Source: Bisbaumannia salifodinae (lineage in GTDB: Bacteria; Pseudomonadota; Gammaproteobacteria; Pseudomonadales; Halomonadaceae). From it: a DNA stretch of 64,000 nt. The stretch lies in the NCBI RefSeq assembly GCF_039522585.1, contig NZ_BAAADR010000001.1; one strand, written 5' to 3'. The notes beneath the pieces were generated by a model that had not been told where the DNA came from, did not search any database, and saw only the letters and a list, made by a program, of their open reading frames with translations. Positions 25,431 through 34,774 of the stretch are shown here, in pieces (the first letter of the stretch is position 1; each line of letters opens with the position of its first letter). A program made the position numbers and the translations under genes.

Positions 25431-26591
25431 CTATCTTGGCAGCAGCCGCCGGTGGGCCTGAATGGCCATGAGAATACCGAAACCGGCCATCAAGGTCACG
25501 CTGGAGGTGCCGCCATAGCTGACCAGCGGCAGCGGCACCCCGACCACCGGCAGGATCCCGCTGACCATGCCCACATTGACGAAGAGGTAGATGAAGAAGG
25601 TCAGCACGATACTCCCGGCCAGCAATCGCCCGAAGCTGTCCTGGGCGGTGTTGGCCAGCCACAGGCCGCGCCCGATGATCAATAGGTAGAGCGCCAGCAC
25701 CGCCAGCATGCCCACCAGGCCGAACTCCTCGCCCAGCACGGCGACGATGAAGTCGGTATGGCGCTCGGGCAGGAACTCCAGCTGCGACTGGGTGCCCTGC
25801 AGCCAGCCCTTGCCGGTGAGACCACCGCTGCCGATGGCGGTGGTCGACTGGATGATGTTCCAGCCCGCCCCCAGGGGGTCGCTCTCGGGGTTGAGGAAGG
25901 TCAACACGCGCTGACGCTGGTAGTTGTGCATGTTCATCCACAGCAGCGGCAGGGCCGCCGCGACCAGGGCCCCCATGGCCAGGATAAAGCGCCAGGAGAG
26001 TCCCGCCAGCAGGATCACGAAGACCCCGGAGCAGGCCACCAACAGGGAGGTACCCAGGTCCGGCTGGCGGGCGATCAACAGCACCGGCAGCCCCAGCAAC
26101 ACGCCACACACCAGCAGGTCCTGCCAGCGCGGCGGCAGCGGGCGCCGGCACAGGTAGGCGGCCACCATCATCGGCATGGCCAGCTTCATCAGCTCCGACG
26201 GCTGGAAGCGCATCACCCCGGGAATCTCCAGCCAGCGCTGGGCCCCCATGCCCACGTCGCCCATGATCTCCACGGCGAGCAGCATCAGGACCCCGCCCCC
26301 ATAGACCAGGGGCGCCCAGCGCATCAGGCTGGCCGGTGACAGGCGGGCCAAGACCAGCATCACCACCAGGGCAACGGCGAAGCGGGTCGCCTGGGCCTGG
26401 ACCACCGGCAGGCGCTGCCCGCTGGCGCTGTAGAGCACCAGCAGCCCCCCGCCCATCAGCACCAGCAGCAGCGCCAGCAGCCAGGGGTCCAGGCGCAGCC
26501 GTGTCCATAGCGACTTGCGCCGCGAGATACCGCTTTGCGGGGGGCGCACCGGGCGGGCGCGCCAGGGGGCTAGCTGTTCCAATCGAGTCAT
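25431..26591 (-). CDS. rodA: RodA peptidoglycan glycosyltransferase (SEDS family)
   Basis: 386 residues with about ten membrane segments. SEDS marks include FQPSELMKLAMP, RQPDLGTSLL, the extracytoplasmic loop ending FLPERHTDFI with the catalytic Asp region, GEEFGL, and the C-terminal LPLVSYGGTSSV. It polymerises glycan during cell elongation together with PBP2, encoded immediately upstream with one base between stop and start. This coupling is conserved as the mrdA-mrdB pair. Confidence 0.95.
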   Translation of the reverse strand: MTRLEQLAPWRARPVRPPQSGISRRKSLWTRLRLDPWLLALLLVLMGGGLLVLYSASGQRLPVVQAQATRFAVALVVMLVLARLSPASLMRWAPLVYGGGVLMLLAVEIMGDVGMGAQRWLEIPGVMRFQPSELMKLAMPMMVAAYLCRRPLPPRWQDLLVCGVLLGLPVLLIARQPDLGTSLLVACSGVFVILLAGLSWRFILAMGALVAAALPLLWMNMHNYQRQRVLTFLNPESDPLGAGWNIIQSTTAIGSGGLTGKGWLQGTQSQLEFLPERHTDFIVAVLGEEFGLVGMLAVLALYLLIIGRGLWLANTAQDSFGRLLAGSIVLTFFIYLFVNVGMVSGILPVVGVPLPLVSYGGTSSVTLMAGFGILMAIQAHRRLLPR

Positions 26592-26592
26592 C

Positions 26593-28494
26593 TCAGTTTC
26601 CCGCCACCGTGCCGTCGTCGCTTTCGATGCGCTCGCGCAACTCGTCCACCTCCGGCGCCTCCTCCTCGAGCAACCAGGCGTCGGTCATGGCCCGGGCCAG
26701 GTGTGCCGCATGGGTACTGCCGCCGCCGGCATTCTCGACGATCACCGACACCGCGATGCGGGGATCCTCCAGGGGGGCGAAGGCCATGAAGAGGGCATGA
26801 TCGCGCAGGCGCTCGGCCAGCTCCTCGGCGTTGTAACGCTGATCCTGACCCAGGGAGAAGACCTGGGCGGTGCCCGACTTGCCCCCCATGCGGTACTCCA
26901 GGCCGACGCCGGTGCGGCGCGCCGTGCCCTCGTGGCCGGTCAACACCTGTTCCATGCCGGCGAAGACCCGATCCCACCACTGGTCGTTATCCAGGCGTAT
27001 CGATTCATGATCGGGCGCCATGACCACCGGCTCGTCCCCCACCGCCCGGGCCAGGTGCGGCGTAACCCACTCGCCGCGGTTGGCCAGCACGGCGGTGGCG
27101 GTGGCCAACTGCAGGGGTGTGACCATCCAGTAGCCCTGGCCGATGCCCACCGAGAGGGTCTCGCCGGGATACCAGGGTTGGTTGAAGCGCCCCCGCTTCC
27201 ATTCCCGGGAGGGCATCAGGGCGGCGCTCTCGCCGAACACATCGTGCCCTACCCGCTGGCCGAAGCCAAAGCGACTCATATGGGCATGCAGGCGATCGAT
27301 ACCCAGGTCATGGGCCAGGGTGTAGTAGTAGGTGTTATTGGAAACGGCGAGGGAGCGTTCCAGGTCGACCCGCCCATGGCCCCAGCGCAGCCAGTTGCGG
27401 TAGCGCCGCGTATCGTTGGGCAGCTGGTAGTAACCGGGATCACGCACCACGGTATCCGGGGTAATCTCCCCCTCCGCCAGCCCGGCCAGGGCCAGGAAGG
27501 GCTTGATGGTGGACCCCGGCGGGTACTGGCCGCGAATGGCACGGTTGAACAGCGGCAGGTCGATATCGTTCTGCAGGGCCCGATAGGAGGCGGCGTCGAT
27601 GCCGGTGACGAACTGATTGCTGTCGAAGCCCGGGGTGGAGACCATGGCGAGGATCTCGCCGCTGGCGGGCTCGATGGCAACGATGGAGCCACGGCGGCCG
27701 TCGAGCAGCTCATAGGCCAGGGTCTGCAGCTCCTTGTCCAGGGTCAGGGTGAGGTTCTGTCCCGGCACCGGGTCGCTGCGTCCCAGCTCCCGCAACACGC
27801 GCCCGCGGGCGTTGGTCTCCACCTGACGCAGCCCCGCCTGGCCATGCAGCAGGTTCTCGTACTGGCGCTCCACCCCGGTCTTGCCGATGAAGTGGGTGCC
27901 GGCGTAGTTGCCGGCATCCAGGGTCTCCAGCTCTTCGGCATTGATGCGCCCCACATAGCCCAGGGCGTGGGCCATGATCTCGGCATCCGGGTAGTAGCGC
28001 AGCAGCTGCGCCTCCACCTCGACACCGGGCAGGCGATGGCGGTTGACCGCCAGGCGGGCGATCTGCGCCTCGTCCAGGTCACTCATCAGCAGCGCCGGCT
28101 GGAAGGGGCGCTGGCGCTGCCGGGAGCGCTCGCGGAAGGCCTCCACCTCATCCTCCGGCAGCTCGAGCAGTTCCACCAGCAGCGTCAGGGTGGCGTCCAG
28201 GTCCTCGACTCGCTCCCGCACCAGGGTCAGGTTATAGGTGGGGCGGTTCTCGGCCAGCAGCACGCCGTTGCGGTCATAGATCAGCCCCCGGGTCGGGGGC
28301 AGCGGCTCGACCCGCACCCGGTTCTTCTCCGAGCGGGTGATATAGACCTCGTGCTGCACCACCTGCAGGTAGGCCAGGCGGCCCATCAGGGTGGCGGTCA
28401 GGGCCACCACCAAGAACGCCGCCAGCAGCGAGCGCCAGCGGAAGATGCGCACTTCCTGTTCGGGGTTCTTCAGCGCCTGGCGGGAGTTACGCAT
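26593..28494 (-). CDS. mrdA: Penicillin-binding protein 2
   Basis: 633 residues, with one N-terminal membrane anchor (LLAAFLVVALTATLMGRLAYL), the dimerisation/pedestal region and a C-terminal transpeptidase. The motifs are PGSTIKP (SxxK), SNNTYYY (SxN) and GKSGTAQVF (KSG). It is the elongation-specific D,D-transpeptidase of the Rod complex, working with RodA. The start ATG is 28492-28494, 27 bases after rlmH. Nothing unusual in length or motifs. Confidence 0.95.
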   Translation of the reverse strand: MRNSRQALKNPEQEVRIFRWRSLLAAFLVVALTATLMGRLAYLQVVQHEVYITRSEKNRVRVEPLPPTRGLIYDRNGVLLAENRPTYNLTLVRERVEDLDATLTLLVELLELPEDEVEAFRERSRQRQRPFQPALLMSDLDEAQIARLAVNRHRLPGVEVEAQLLRYYPDAEIMAHALGYVGRINAEELETLDAGNYAGTHFIGKTGVERQYENLLHGQAGLRQVETNARGRVLRELGRSDPVPGQNLTLTLDKELQTLAYELLDGRRGSIVAIEPASGEILAMVSTPGFDSNQFVTGIDAASYRALQNDIDLPLFNRAIRGQYPPGSTIKPFLALAGLAEGEITPDTVVRDPGYYQLPNDTRRYRNWLRWGHGRVDLERSLAVSNNTYYYTLAHDLGIDRLHAHMSRFGFGQRVGHDVFGESAALMPSREWKRGRFNQPWYPGETLSVGIGQGYWMVTPLQLATATAVLANRGEWVTPHLARAVGDEPVVMAPDHESIRLDNDQWWDRVFAGMEQVLTGHEGTARRTGVGLEYRMGGKSGTAQVFSLGQDQRYNAEELAERLRDHALFMAFAPLEDPRIAVSVIVENAGGGSTHAAHLARAMTDAWLLEEEAPEVDELRERIESDDGTVAGN

Positions 28495-28521
28495 GGATGT
28501 GGCTCGGCGACATGAACTCGC

Positions 28522-28989
28522 TCAACGGTGATAAGGGTGGCCGACCAGCAGGGTCCAGGCCCGATAGAGTTGCTCGGCGAGCAGGAGTCGCACCAGGGGG
28601 TGCGGCAGGGTCAGCGGCGACAGCGACCAGCGCTGATGGGCGCTCGCGGAGAGCCCCGGCTCCAGGCCATCGGGGCCGCCCACCAGCAGGGCCACGTCAC
28701 GCCCTTCCAGGCGCCAGTCCTCGGCCTCCCGAGCCAGCTGCTCGGTGCTCCAGGGCTTGCCGCCCACCTCCAGGGCCACCAGATGCTCGTTGCCCTTGAG
28801 GCGTTCGCGGATGCGTTCCGCCTCCTGGGCGATGGCCCGCGCCGGATCGCTGTTCTTGCCCCGGGTGCCCGGGGCGATCTCGACAATCTCCAGGGCGAAG
28901 TCGCGGGGCAGACGCTTGCGATACTCGGCCACCCCGGCCTCCACCCAGGCGGGCATGCGATTGCCCACCGCCACTACCTTGATCTTCAC
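28522..28989 (-). CDS. rlmH: 23S rRNA pseudouridine-1915 N3-methyltransferase RlmH
   Basis: 155 residues, the usual size for this SPOUT enzyme. It begins MKIKVVAVGNRMP and has the SAM loop LLVGGPDGL and the C-terminal LTLPHPLVRLLLAEQLYRAW and YHR. It methylates pseudouridine 1915 in helix 69 of the assembled 70S ribosome. Its start overlaps the rsfS stop by four bases, giving coupled expression. Confidence 0.95.
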   Translation of the reverse strand: MKIKVVAVGNRMPAWVEAGVAEYRKRLPRDFALEIVEIAPGTRGKNSDPARAIAQEAERIRERLKGNEHLVALEVGGKPWSTEQLAREAEDWRLEGRDVALLVGGPDGLEPGLSASAHQRWSLSPLTLPHPLVRLLLAEQLYRAWTLLVGHPYHR

Positions 28990-29342
28990 ACCGCGCCCCC
29001 GCGGCGCTCCCCGTCGGTCGGCAGGTCGGCCCAGAGCCGCTCCAGGTCGTAGAGGCTGCGGGTCTCCGGCAGCATCACATGCACCACCAGGTCGCCCAGA
29101 TCCACCAGCACCCAGTCGTCTCCGGCGCGACCCTCGGTGCCCAGGGGCTGAACCCCGGCGGCCTTGGCCTTCTCCACCACGTTATTGGCCAGCGCCGCCA
29201 CATGGCGGCTGGAGGTGCCGCTGGCCACCAGCATCAGGTCGGTGACGCTGGTCAGATTGGAGACATCCAGCAGGGTGATGTCCTGGGCCTTGAGCTCTTC
29301 CAGGGCATCCACCACCAGGGTCTTGAGGGAATCGATATGCAT
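28986..29342 (-). CDS. rsfS: Ribosomal silencing factor RsfS
   Basis: 118 residues from the ATG at 29340-29342, beginning MHIDSLKTLVVDALEELKAQDI. The core (VTDLMLVASGTSSRHVAALA, DWVLVDLGDLVVHVM) and the YDLERLW end match RsfS, which binds L14 and blocks subunit joining in starvation. The frame is open further upstream to 29645, but that is antisense-type GC-rich noise over nadD. It lies between nadD and rlmH as in many proteobacteria. Confidence 0.93.
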   Translation of the reverse strand: MHIDSLKTLVVDALEELKAQDITLLDVSNLTSVTDLMLVASGTSSRHVAALANNVVEKAKAAGVQPLGTEGRAGDDWVLVDLGDLVVHVMLPETRSLYDLERLWADLPTDGERRGGAV

Positions 29343-29379
29343 AGCGCCTCGTATCATGGCAGGAGTCGAAAATGCCATT

Positions 29380-30075
29380 CTATCGCGTCTCGCCGCCGGG
29401 AGCAGCGTCGTCGCCACGATAGAGGCCGCGGGAGTCGATATGGGCGCGTACCGCCTCAGGCAGCAAGTAATGTACCGAGCGCCCCTCGGCCAGGCGACGA
29501 CGAATGCCGGTGGCGGAGATCGCCAAGCGGGTCGGCAGCGACAGGCGCAGCAAGCGCCCGCGAGGCTCCGCCAGCAGGGCCTCGACGGAGGCCACCTCGC
29601 GACCGGCCAGCAGAGACTGGAGGCGGGACGGCAAGGGCGCGCCATGGTCGGGACGCTCGATCACCACCACATGGGCCTGGGCGAAGAGCCCCTCGGGGTC
29701 CCGCCACTCGGCCAAGCGCAGGAAGGCGTCATGGCCCACCGCCATGATCAGCCGGGCCTGCGCGCCGAGCTCGGCGCGCAGGCTGGCCAGGGTATCCACC
29801 GAATAGGAGGGGCCGTCGCGGCGCAGCTCGCGATCGTCGGCCAGCAGCCCCGGCGTCTCGCCGATCCCCAGGCACAGCATGGCCAGGCGCTCGCGGCTTG
29901 AGACCCCGGGAGCGGCGCGGTGGGGGGGCAGATGGGCCGGGATCATATGCACGCGATCCAGGCCCAGCACCTCGCGCAGCTCCACGGCACTGCGCAGGTG
30001 CCCAAGGTGTACCGGGTCGAAGGTGCCGCCGAGCATGGCCACCGCCGGGGCGCTGGCCGGAATGCCATCAACCAC
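29380..30075 (-). CDS. nadD: Nicotinate-nucleotide adenylyltransferase
   Basis: 231 residues. The nucleotidyltransferase signature is GGTFDPVHLGHL, with the second motif SATGIRRRLAEGRSVHYLLP near the end. It makes deamido-NAD from nicotinate mononucleotide and ATP. The GTG start (30073-30075) overlaps the end of proA, so it is likely coupled. No other start with good spacing is visible. Confidence 0.92.
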   Translation of the reverse strand: MVDGIPASAPAVAMLGGTFDPVHLGHLRSAVELREVLGLDRVHMIPAHLPPHRAAPGVSSRERLAMLCLGIGETPGLLADDRELRRDGPSYSVDTLASLRAELGAQARLIMAVGHDAFLRLAEWRDPEGLFAQAHVVVIERPDHGAPLPSRLQSLLAGREVASVEALLAEPRGRLLRLSLPTRLAISATGIRRRLAEGRSVHYLLPEAVRAHIDSRGLYRGDDAAPGGETR

Positions 30076-31378
30076 GGGTATGGCCGTCCCCCAGCACCAC
30101 GTACTTGCGGGTCGTCAGTCCCTCCAGCCCCACCGGGCCACGGGCATGCAGCTTGTCGGTGGAGATGCCGATCTCCGCGCCCAGGCCATACTCGAAGCCA
30201 TCGGCGAAGCGGGTGGAGGCATTGACCATCACCGAACTGGAGTCCACCTCGGCGAGGAAGCGCCGCGCCAGGCCGTAATTCTCGGTGACGATGGCGTCGG
30301 TGTGGTGGGAACCGTAGCGGTCGATATGCGCCATGGCGGCGTCGACGCCGTCCACCACGCGGATCGCCAGGACCGGCGCCAGGTACTCGGCGGCCCAATC
30401 GGCTTCCTCGGCCACTCCCAGTTCGGCGACGATGGCGCGGCTGCGCTCGCAGCCGCGCAGCTCCACGCCATGCTCGGCATAGGCGGCCACCAGCCTGGGC
30501 AGCAGGGCCTCGGCGATGGGCGCATCCAGCAGCAGGGTCTCCATGGTGTTGCAGGTGCCGTAGCGCTGGGTCTTGGCATTGACGGCGATGGCCAGGGCCT
30601 TGTCGAGGTCGGCGCTGGTATCCACATAGACATGGCAGACGCCATCCAGGTGCTTGATCACCGGCACCCGCGCCTCGGCGGAGATGCGCGCGATCAGCGA
30701 CTTGCCACCGCGGGGAATGATCACGTCGACGAACTCCGGCATGGCGATCAGGCGGCCCACGGCGGCACGGTCGGTGGTGGCCACCACCTGCACCGCGGCG
30801 GCCGGCAGCCCCGCCTCGGCGAGGCCGTCACGGATGCAGGCGGCGATGGCGGCATTGCTGTCGCGGGCCTCGGAGCCGCCGCGCAGGATGCAGGCATTGC
30901 CCGACTTGAGGCACAGGCTGGCCGCTTCCACCGTGACGTTGGGCCGCGATTCGTAGATGATACCGATCACCCCCAGGGGGACCCGCATCTGCCCCACCTG
31001 GATGCCGCTGGGGCGGGCGCGCAGGCCATCGATCTCGCCCACCGGGTCGGGCAGGGTCGCGACCTGCTCCAGGCCCTCGATCATGGCGTCCAGGCGGGCC
31101 TCATTCAGGGCCAGACGATCGAGCAGGGCCGTATCCAGGCCATTCTCGCGCCCCCGGGCCAGGTCGCGGGCATTGGCCTCGAGCAGGCCGGCCCGGGCCG
31201 CCTCGAGATGACGGGCGATGGCCCGCAGGGCGGCATTCTTGCGTCCGGTGGGCTCGCTGCGCATCCGGGTGGCGGCCTGGCGGGCGGCCTGACCGAGTTC
31301 GGTCATGTAGGCGTCGACATCGGTGATCCCGGCGTCGATCGCAGGTTCTTCGTTGACCTGGGGGACGTGACGTGACAT
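30068..31378 (-). CDS. proA: Gamma-glutamyl phosphate reductase
   Basis: 436 residues from the ATG at 31376-31378 (MSRHVPQVNEEP). This is slightly longer than usual because of a short N-terminal extension. The aldehyde-dehydrogenase-like fold has PLGVIGIIYESRPNVT, LKSGNACILRGGSEA, the catalytic Cys in YGTCNTMETLL, and the C-terminal GPVGLEGLTTRKYV. It is the second step of proline synthesis, making glutamate semialdehyde, a pathway also used under osmotic stress. A longer frame to 31747 is rejected because it crosses the neighbouring gene. Confidence 0.93.
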   Translation of the reverse strand: MSRHVPQVNEEPAIDAGITDVDAYMTELGQAARQAATRMRSEPTGRKNAALRAIARHLEAARAGLLEANARDLARGRENGLDTALLDRLALNEARLDAMIEGLEQVATLPDPVGEIDGLRARPSGIQVGQMRVPLGVIGIIYESRPNVTVEAASLCLKSGNACILRGGSEARDSNAAIAACIRDGLAEAGLPAAAVQVVATTDRAAVGRLIAMPEFVDVIIPRGGKSLIARISAEARVPVIKHLDGVCHVYVDTSADLDKALAIAVNAKTQRYGTCNTMETLLLDAPIAEALLPRLVAAYAEHGVELRGCERSRAIVAELGVAEEADWAAEYLAPVLAIRVVDGVDAAMAHIDRYGSHHTDAIVTENYGLARRFLAEVDSSSVMVNASTRFADGFEYGLGAEIGISTDKLHARGPVGLEGLTTRKYVVLGDGHTRG

Positions 31379-31475
31379 GCCGTAGGGTATCTCCTCAACA
31401 GGGGACAAAATAACGACCGCCCGCGGGCCGGCGGCGTTTCGATAATCAGCAAGCAGGGAACCAATATAAGTCACC

Positions 31476-32354
31476 ATGGATAGCAAGTACAAAGCCCGGT
31501 TGTTCCGCACCGCCCTGGTCGGGGGGGCGCTGCTGCTGGCCTGGCAGGCGAGCCTGGCCAGCGACACCCCCGCGGTGATCCTGCTCGGCCTCGGCGCGCT
31601 GTGGCTACTGGCCACCAGCCTGTTCCAGGAGCAGAGCCTGCGCTGGCCGCCGCTGTTGCCCTGGCAACTGGTCCCCGGCAGCCTGCTGGCGGCCCTGCTG
31701 TGGGTCGATCCCGGCCGCCATGGTGCCTGGCTATGGCTGTGGGCCATCCTGGTGATGCTGCCCCAGCCGGCCTGGTTGCTGCCCGTACAGGGCGGGCTGG
31801 CGGGGATCAGTTGGTGGCGTATCCAGCAGGACCTGATCCCCGAGCAGGGCGTGCTGGTGGGCCTGCTGCTGGGGGCCGTGGTGCTGCTGGGCCTGGGGCG
31901 CGCCCTCTATCTGCGTCCCTTGTGGCAGGGCGTCAGTCGACGACAGCGCCTGCTGCCCGGCACCCGGCTCTGGACCCGGGAACAGCTGGTACACGATCTC
32001 TACCGGGAGCGATTGCGCTGCGAGCGCAAGGATTACCACGCCGAACTGCTATTGCTGCGGACCAAGGCCCGCCACTGCTGGCCCCTGGTACGCTGGCTGG
32101 TCGCCCACCTGGAACCGGACGAAAATGTCTATCGACTCGATCGTTGTACCCTGGCCACCCTGTTGATCAGCCGCAATGCCGACAACGGCAGCCAGCGTCG
32201 CAACCTCCTGCTGGAGACGCCCCCCTGGCCGCTCAAGGCTCGCGCTATCGACCTCGGCAGTCGTCATGCCCTGAGTCTGGAGCAACGCGCCCTGGCACGC
32301 CAAGCCGAGGATCTGGTGATCCTCCCCCGACCGAGGGCCGTCGATCATGCCTAG
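31476..32354 (+). CDS. Membrane protein with degenerate GGDEF-like C-terminal module (1)
   Basis: 292 residues with four or five hydrophobic segments in the first half (for example ALVGGALLLAWQASLA, VILLGLGALWLLATSLF, GVLVGLLLGAVVLLGLGRAL). A cytoplasmic half follows, starting LLPGTRLWTREQLVHDLYRE. A stretch VYRLDRCTLATLLISRN lines up with the beta-turn of GGDEF domains (RLGGDEF then hydrophobics) but has DRCTL in place of GGDEF, so cyclase activity is not expected. The homology call is my own pattern matching. The stop overlaps the start of the next gene by eight bases. Divergent from proA. Confidence 0.55.
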   Translation: MDSKYKARLFRTALVGGALLLAWQASLASDTPAVILLGLGALWLLATSLFQEQSLRWPPLLPWQLVPGSLLAALLWVDPGRHGAWLWLWAILVMLPQPAWLLPVQGGLAGISWWRIQQDLIPEQGVLVGLLLGAVVLLGLGRALYLRPLWQGVSRRQRLLPGTRLWTREQLVHDLYRERLRCERKDYHAELLLLRTKARHCWPLVRWLVAHLEPDENVYRLDRCTLATLLISRNADNGSQRRNLLLETPPWPLKARAIDLGSRHALSLEQRALARQAEDLVILPRPRAVDHA

Positions 32355-33303
32355 CCTCCTGCCCGAGGAAGAGAAGCTCTGGCCCTCGCGGCTCTTCGCC
32401 CTGGTCTATGCGGCCGGCGCGGTCATGATGGCCGGCTATGCCCTGTGGCACTACCTGATGGGGGACTACGGCCTGATCCCCCTGCCGACCCTGCTCACCC
32501 TGCTGCTGGTGGGCGCCACCCTGCTGCGCCTGAGCCACCATCCCCAGCGTTATCTCTCGGCCTATCTGGTGCTGATCAGCGCCTACCTGCTGATCGCCGT
32601 GGAGGTCGCCAAGCTGGAGGGCGGTGCCGGCCTGTGGCTTGGCCTGCCGCCGGTCCTGGCCTTCCTGGTGCTGCCACCGGCCTCGGCGATCCTGCTCAAT
32701 GTCCTGCTGGGGGGCCTGTGGCTGGTGCTACTGGTCAACCCGGAGCAGGCCGGCGACCTGGCCATGGCCTATCTGGTATTGACCCTGCTGGGCGCCCTGG
32801 CCGGCGGCGAACAGGCCCGCCAGCGCGAGCTGCTGGATGCCACGCGCCCCCATGACGATAGCTGCGATGCACTGCGCGCCAGCGCCATTCGCGAGTGCCT
32901 GGCCCAGGAGTTCTTCCGTGCCCGGCGGCTCGAGCATCGCCTCAGCGTCCTGGTCATCCACCTGCCGCAGCTGGATAACCCCGGGGACGCCTTCGGCGGC
33001 CTGCCTCGCCGGCAGTGCTTGCAACGCTTCGCCGAGGTCACGCAACATAGCTGCCGCGCCCCGGACCAGTTGGGCCGCCTGAGCGACTCCCTGTTCTGGC
33101 TGCTGCTGCCGGATACCGGCGAGAATGGTGCCTTGATGGTACGTCAGCGCCTGCTGGATGCCCTGGAGCGAATCACCCTGCCCGGGGGCGAAGGCCTCTC
33201 CCTGCGGGTGGCCCTGTGTGCGCCCCACGACGACGAGAGCCCGGCCACCTTCGAGCAACGACTGATGCTCAAGGCGAACCTGTTGAGGGAGTCGACCACG
33301 TGA
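32347..33303 (+). CDS. Membrane protein with degenerate GGDEF-like C-terminal module (2)
   Basis: 318 residues with about five membrane segments in the first half (LFALVYAAGAVMMAGYALW, LLTLLLVGATLLRL, AYLVLISAYLLIAVEVA and others). The cytoplasmic half matches a diguanylate-cyclase outline: a FFRARRLEHRLSVLVIHLPQLD strand-helix opening, then LGRLSDSLFWLLLPDTGE where GGDEF would be SDSLF, and a closing LSLRVALCAP. The active-site Gly-Gly and acidic pair are missing. It shares membrane-plus-degenerate-module layout with the overlapping gene before it. Its own stop overlaps the GTG of the DedA-PAP2 gene, so the three form one operon. Confidence 0.6.
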   Translation: MPSLLPEEEKLWPSRLFALVYAAGAVMMAGYALWHYLMGDYGLIPLPTLLTLLLVGATLLRLSHHPQRYLSAYLVLISAYLLIAVEVAKLEGGAGLWLGLPPVLAFLVLPPASAILLNVLLGGLWLVLLVNPEQAGDLAMAYLVLTLLGALAGGEQARQRELLDATRPHDDSCDALRASAIRECLAQEFFRARRLEHRLSVLVIHLPQLDNPGDAFGGLPRRQCLQRFAEVTQHSCRAPDQLGRLSDSLFWLLLPDTGENGALMVRQRLLDALERITLPGGEGLSLRVALCAPHDDESPATFEQRLMLKANLLRESTT

Positions 33304-34706
33304 ATCTTGCCGACTGGCTCTACCAGCTCACCCCCTCCCCCGGCCTGCTGCTGCTGATCATCGGCACCATCGCCCTGCTGGAGAGCCTGGCCCTGGTGGG
33401 CCTGGTCATCCCCGGGGTGGTGCTGATCAGCGCCGCCGCCTCCCTGGCCGGCCATATGGGGCTGTCGGTCCCCTGGATCCTGTCGGCCGCCTTTATCGGG
33501 GCGGTGATCGGCGACGGCTTGAGCTTCGCCCTCGGCTATACCCAGCGCGAGCGGGTTCCCCACCTCTGGCCCTTCAGCCGCCATCCGGAGTGGCTGGCCC
33601 GGGGGGCCCGTTTCTTTCGCCGCCACGGCGCCCTGTCGGTGCTCTTCGCCCGCTTCGTGGGACCGGTGCGGCCCATCGTGCCGATGATCGCCGGCATCCT
33701 GCATATGTCGCCCTGGACCTTCACCTGGGCCAATCTGGTCTCGGCGCTGCTCTGGGCCCCCGCCTATGTGCTACCCGGCTACCTGCTGGGGCGCACCTGG
33801 CAGCAACTGCTGGCGATTCCCCCCGGGGTCCAGCAGTGGCTGCTGTGGCTGGCCATCATCGTGGTGGGAGCGGCACTCATCTTCAGTTGGCTGCGTCATC
33901 AACTGGCCCGGGAGGGGCGCCTCTATCGTGGCCTGGCCCGACTGGCTCGGGGCGGTATCGGACGCCGTCGACTCTGGCAGCTGCTGCGTGCCCCGCGCCC
34001 CCGGGGCGAAGTGCCCCTGGCGTCCCTCAGCCTGCTGATGATCGGCCTGGTCGCGCTCTGCCTGTGGAGCCTCTGGGTGCTGGAGGCCCACGGCCCCCTG
34101 CCCATGGACAGCGAGATCCATGCCCTCTTCGCCACCCTGGACTGGGACTGGCTCGAGACCGCGGGTCAACTGCTGGCCCGGGTCGGCGACGCCTATGGGA
34201 TCCTGGCCCTGACCCTGCCCTGGCTGCTCTGGCTGCTCTGGGCCCGCCACCTCTCCGCCTTCCTGCATCTCGGCCTGGGGCTGGGCGGCATCGCCGTGGC
34301 CAACACCCTCTTCAAGCACCTGGCAGGCCGCGCCCGCCCCGATACCCCGGACTACCTGACCGGCTCCCTGGCCTATCCCAGCGCCCATACCTCCACCGCC
34401 GTGGTGCTGTTCGGCCTGGCCGCCGCCTTCGCCGCCCAGGAACTGCCCCCCCGGCACCGTGCCTGGCTCTACTGGCTGGCGATCCTGGCCTGCGTGCCCA
34501 TGGCCCTGTCGCGACTGGCCATCGGCGTACACTGGGCCAGCGACCTGGTGGGCGGCGCCCTGCTGGGGCTGGTGGCCTGCGCCCTGGTGCGCCTGAGCTA
34601 CCAGCGCTTCTCCCACCGCCCCCTGAGCCCGGCCCCCTGGCCGGCGCTGGTGATCCTCAGCCTGCTATTGCTGATGGGCAGGCTGACCTGGCTGCCGCCG
34701 GCCTGA
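33300..34706 (+). CDS. DedA (VTT) - PAP2 phosphatase fusion membrane protein
   Basis: 468 residues from a GTG (33300-33302) with GAGGGAG upstream. Residues about 1-215 are a DedA/SNARE-associated domain with ALLESLALVGLVIPG, ARFVGPVRPIVPMIAG and YVLPGYLLG; DedA proteins recycle undecaprenyl phosphate or scramble lipids. Residues about 265-455 are a PAP2 phosphatase with KHLAGRARPDTPD, YPSAHTSTAVVL and SRLAIGVHWASDL, so the three active-site motifs are present, with Ala instead of Gly in PSGH. The fusion would couple lipid-carrier dephosphorylation and flipping. The upstream stop overlaps this start. Confidence 0.88.
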   Translation: MNLADWLYQLTPSPGLLLLIIGTIALLESLALVGLVIPGVVLISAAASLAGHMGLSVPWILSAAFIGAVIGDGLSFALGYTQRERVPHLWPFSRHPEWLARGARFFRRHGALSVLFARFVGPVRPIVPMIAGILHMSPWTFTWANLVSALLWAPAYVLPGYLLGRTWQQLLAIPPGVQQWLLWLAIIVVGAALIFSWLRHQLAREGRLYRGLARLARGGIGRRRLWQLLRAPRPRGEVPLASLSLLMIGLVALCLWSLWVLEAHGPLPMDSEIHALFATLDWDWLETAGQLLARVGDAYGILALTLPWLLWLLWARHLSAFLHLGLGLGGIAVANTLFKHLAGRARPDTPDYLTGSLAYPSAHTSTAVVLFGLAAAFAAQELPPRHRAWLYWLAILACVPMALSRLAIGVHWASDLVGGALLGLVACALVRLSYQRFSHRPLSPAPWPALVILSLLLLMGRLTWLPPA

Positions 34707-34774
34707 GCCATAGGGTGTCGGCAAAGGTCGGCGAGCTCAGCCTTTCCCGATACCCCTGGCCCCAAGAGACGAGC

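Noticed and set aside
29343..29645. Upstream extension of rsfS
   Set aside because: The extra 101 codons overlap nadD in another frame and match no family; the ATG at 29340-29342 gives the normal start.
31379..31747. Upstream extension of proA
   Set aside because: It overlaps the start of the divergent membrane-protein gene and has no aldehyde-dehydrogenase similarity.
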